Assembly (NCBI GenBank): GCA_002077045.2
Contig: KZ111141.1
Location: 1,697,093-1,761,092 of the forward strand
DNA from: Rachicladosporium sp. CCFEE 5018
Taxonomy: Eukaryota; Ascomycota; Dothideomycetes; Cladosporiales; Cladosporiaceae
Direction: 5' to 3'
Length of the DNA: 64,000 nucleotides
Shown: positions 62,599 through 64,000 of the stretch, one piece after another
How positions within the stretch are numbered: the first letter of the stretch is position 1
How the letters are laid out: each line of letters starts with the position of its first letter
The notes under the pieces: generated by a model
Told to the model about the DNA's origin: nothing
The model's input: the letters and a program-made list of their open reading frames with translations, nothing else
Database searches by the model: none
Program-made: the position numbers and the translations under genes

Positions 62599-64000
62599 CT
62601 ACAACTTCGCCCCACTCTCCTTCTTCCACTCTTCTCTCAGTATCCTCTTCAATATCTTTCCCGAAGCATTCTTAGGGATTGCATCAACCCACTTGATCCC
62701 TCCCTCTAGCATCTTGAACGACGCCAGCTTCTCGCGCATGAAAGCATGCACCTCACTGTCACTTGGTCCGCTTGCACCTGGTCGGCGTACGAGGTGCGCT
62801 CGAGGTAGCTCGCCACCCTCGCGCACTGGATCAGACACTCCGTACACAGCGGCGTCCACAATGTTAGGGTGCGACAGGAGGACGCCTTCGAGCTCAGGAG
62901 GCACCACTTGGAAGCCTCTGACTTTGATCAATTCCTGGGTAAATGAATGTCAGCAGTGTATCATGCATCGGGGATGTGGACGACGCACTTTCTTTCGGTC
63001 CACGATATAAAATAAATCTGTCCTCTTGTCCACGTAGGCTATGTCACCCGTATGGAAGAAACCATCTTTGTCAAAGTCTCTGTTGTTGGCTTCCTCGTTC
63101 TCGAAGTATCCGCGAATCACCGTGGGACCGCGAATGCACAGCTCGCCGCGTACGTCGTACTCGGAGATGTCGGCTCCGTTATCGTCCACAAGCTTCAAGT
63201 CGATGTTCGGCAGAGGATATCCGACGGAGCCTGTGGTGTCGTACTCTGGGTACCGCAGCCTTGTCGCGATGCAGGAAGTCTCGCTCACTGCGTAACAGTC
63301 AGCATTAAGCGCTACGAAGAGTGAATAACCCGGCACACTAACTTCCCCACACCTGCGTGAATGGCTTTCCTCCCAGCAACTCCTGAAACCGGGCCTGCGG
63401 GTGCTTGTCTAACGGCGCAGCACCACACTGCCCAAGCTTGGCAGACGTGAGATCGTACTTGTTCTTCAGCTCACTGTTGATAGCCATGATTGCTATGGGC
63501 GGCACGACGCCCACGTCGGTAATCTTGTAGGTCTGGATCGTCCACATCCAGTGCTCTAAATCAAATCTCCGCAGTACATAGCCTTTTTCACCATTCCGGA
63601 GAGGCGTGGTGTGAGCTACTGGTGCCATTGCAGCGTGGAACATTGGCAGTGCCAGGACCCGCACAGCTTTGTATGGCCTGGGAGGGGCTTCGTAGACCAG
63701 CGTGTGCTGTGCGATGAGATTGTAGTGGCTCAGCATTGCTGCCTTTGGAAGTCCAGTGGTACCCGAGGTGAAGAGCATGGCTGCCGTGGTATTCTTTGTC
63801 GTCTCCAAGTTGTCGAATCGTACCCAGTCCTGCTCTCCATGTTGCAAGAGATCGCTCCACTGGGCATAACCTGGGAGGGATCGTTCGCCGTGCGGATTGA
63901 AGATTACGATGTTCTTCTCAGGTAATCCAACATCGCGACTTGCTTTGAGTACGCCATCGATCAGGTCCGGCTGGACAAGCACGAATCTCGCCTTCGAAAT
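62599..64000 (-). CDS. 4-coumarate-CoA ligase-like acyl-CoA synthetase with PTS1 (AKL), 5' end beyond window
   Basis: Exons are >64000-63343, 63287-62989 and 62934-62599, with introns of 55 and 54 nt. The first joins VWG-M-SETSC and the second VDRKK-ELIKVRGF. The N-terminal part lies outside the window. The enzyme activates a carboxylic acid with ATP to an acyl-AMP and then to a CoA thioester. Visible ANL-superfamily motifs are LFTSGTTGLPKAAMLSH (P-loop), VWGMSETSC, GFFHTGDIAYVD, IVDRKKELIKVRGFQV (hinge) and NASGKILKR with the catalytic Lys. The C-terminus SGAKL is a peroxisomal targeting signal. The substrate could be a fatty, phenylpropanoid or other acid. It faces the AKL-ending hydratase tail to tail across 932 bp, so the two could share a peroxisomal pathway (inference). 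Confidence 0.9.

Overview
The window is nuclear DNA of a filamentous ascomycete (Pezizomycotina). The evidence is a dense gene layout on both strands and short introns, mostly 50-60 nt, with GT...AG ends and CTNAC-type branch sites. Many products are typical of the group: Zds1-type, DUF3176, GH64, SidF/SidL-like acetyltransferase, Slm1-like BAR-PH and GPI-type Cys-rich secreted proteins. A Dothideomycete is my best guess, but this is inference. There are two runs of exactly 100 N (24710-24809 and 40021-40120). I saw no rRNA, tRNA, CRISPR array or transposon.

Region 1 (1-10.5 kb): a MYND zinc-finger gene with an in-frame stop (minus, cut by the left edge), an AZUL-HECT ubiquitin ligase (minus), the translation release factor Sup35/eRF3 (plus), a disordered nuclear-type protein (minus) and an ALKBH1-like dioxygenase (plus).

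Region 2 (11.5-17.3 kb): two DUF3237 paralogues flank an unrecognised membrane protein gene on the opposite strand, followed by a GH64 glucanase-like gene with no signal peptide. Region 3 (17.3-25.7 kb): Dph2 (diphthamide synthesis), a LAMTOR2/roadblock-like TORC1-scaffold protein, phosphoglycerate dehydrogenase (serine synthesis) and the sterol transporter NPC1/Ncr1, broken by an assembly gap.

Region 4 (26-41.7 kb): a Cep57/Ppc89-like spindle-pole protein, a Slm1-like F-BAR/PH protein, about 2 kb without a supported gene, a secreted type-B carboxylesterase, a Zds1-family protein whose start lies on a tiny exon, and the second gap, which separates an arrestin-like tail from a class-3 lipase.

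Region 5 (42.6-64 kb): a proline-rich hypothetical, a single-pass membrane protein, a DUF3176 membrane protein, a GPI-type secreted protein, a mitochondrial-type helical protein, a secreted protein whose intron ends in AA, a SidF/SidL-like acetyltransferase with a frame break, a 1717-residue disordered protein, and two convergent genes (enoyl-CoA hydratase-like and 4-coumarate-CoA ligase-like) whose proteins both end in the peroxisomal signal AKL.

No gene cluster dedicated to one pathway is evident. The most unusual signals are gene-structure oddities (nonsense codon, AA acceptor, frame break, six-base coding start exon, paralogue-specific intron) and a repeated change of third-position base use, from C-rich to G-rich, near the 3' ends of many genes on both strands.
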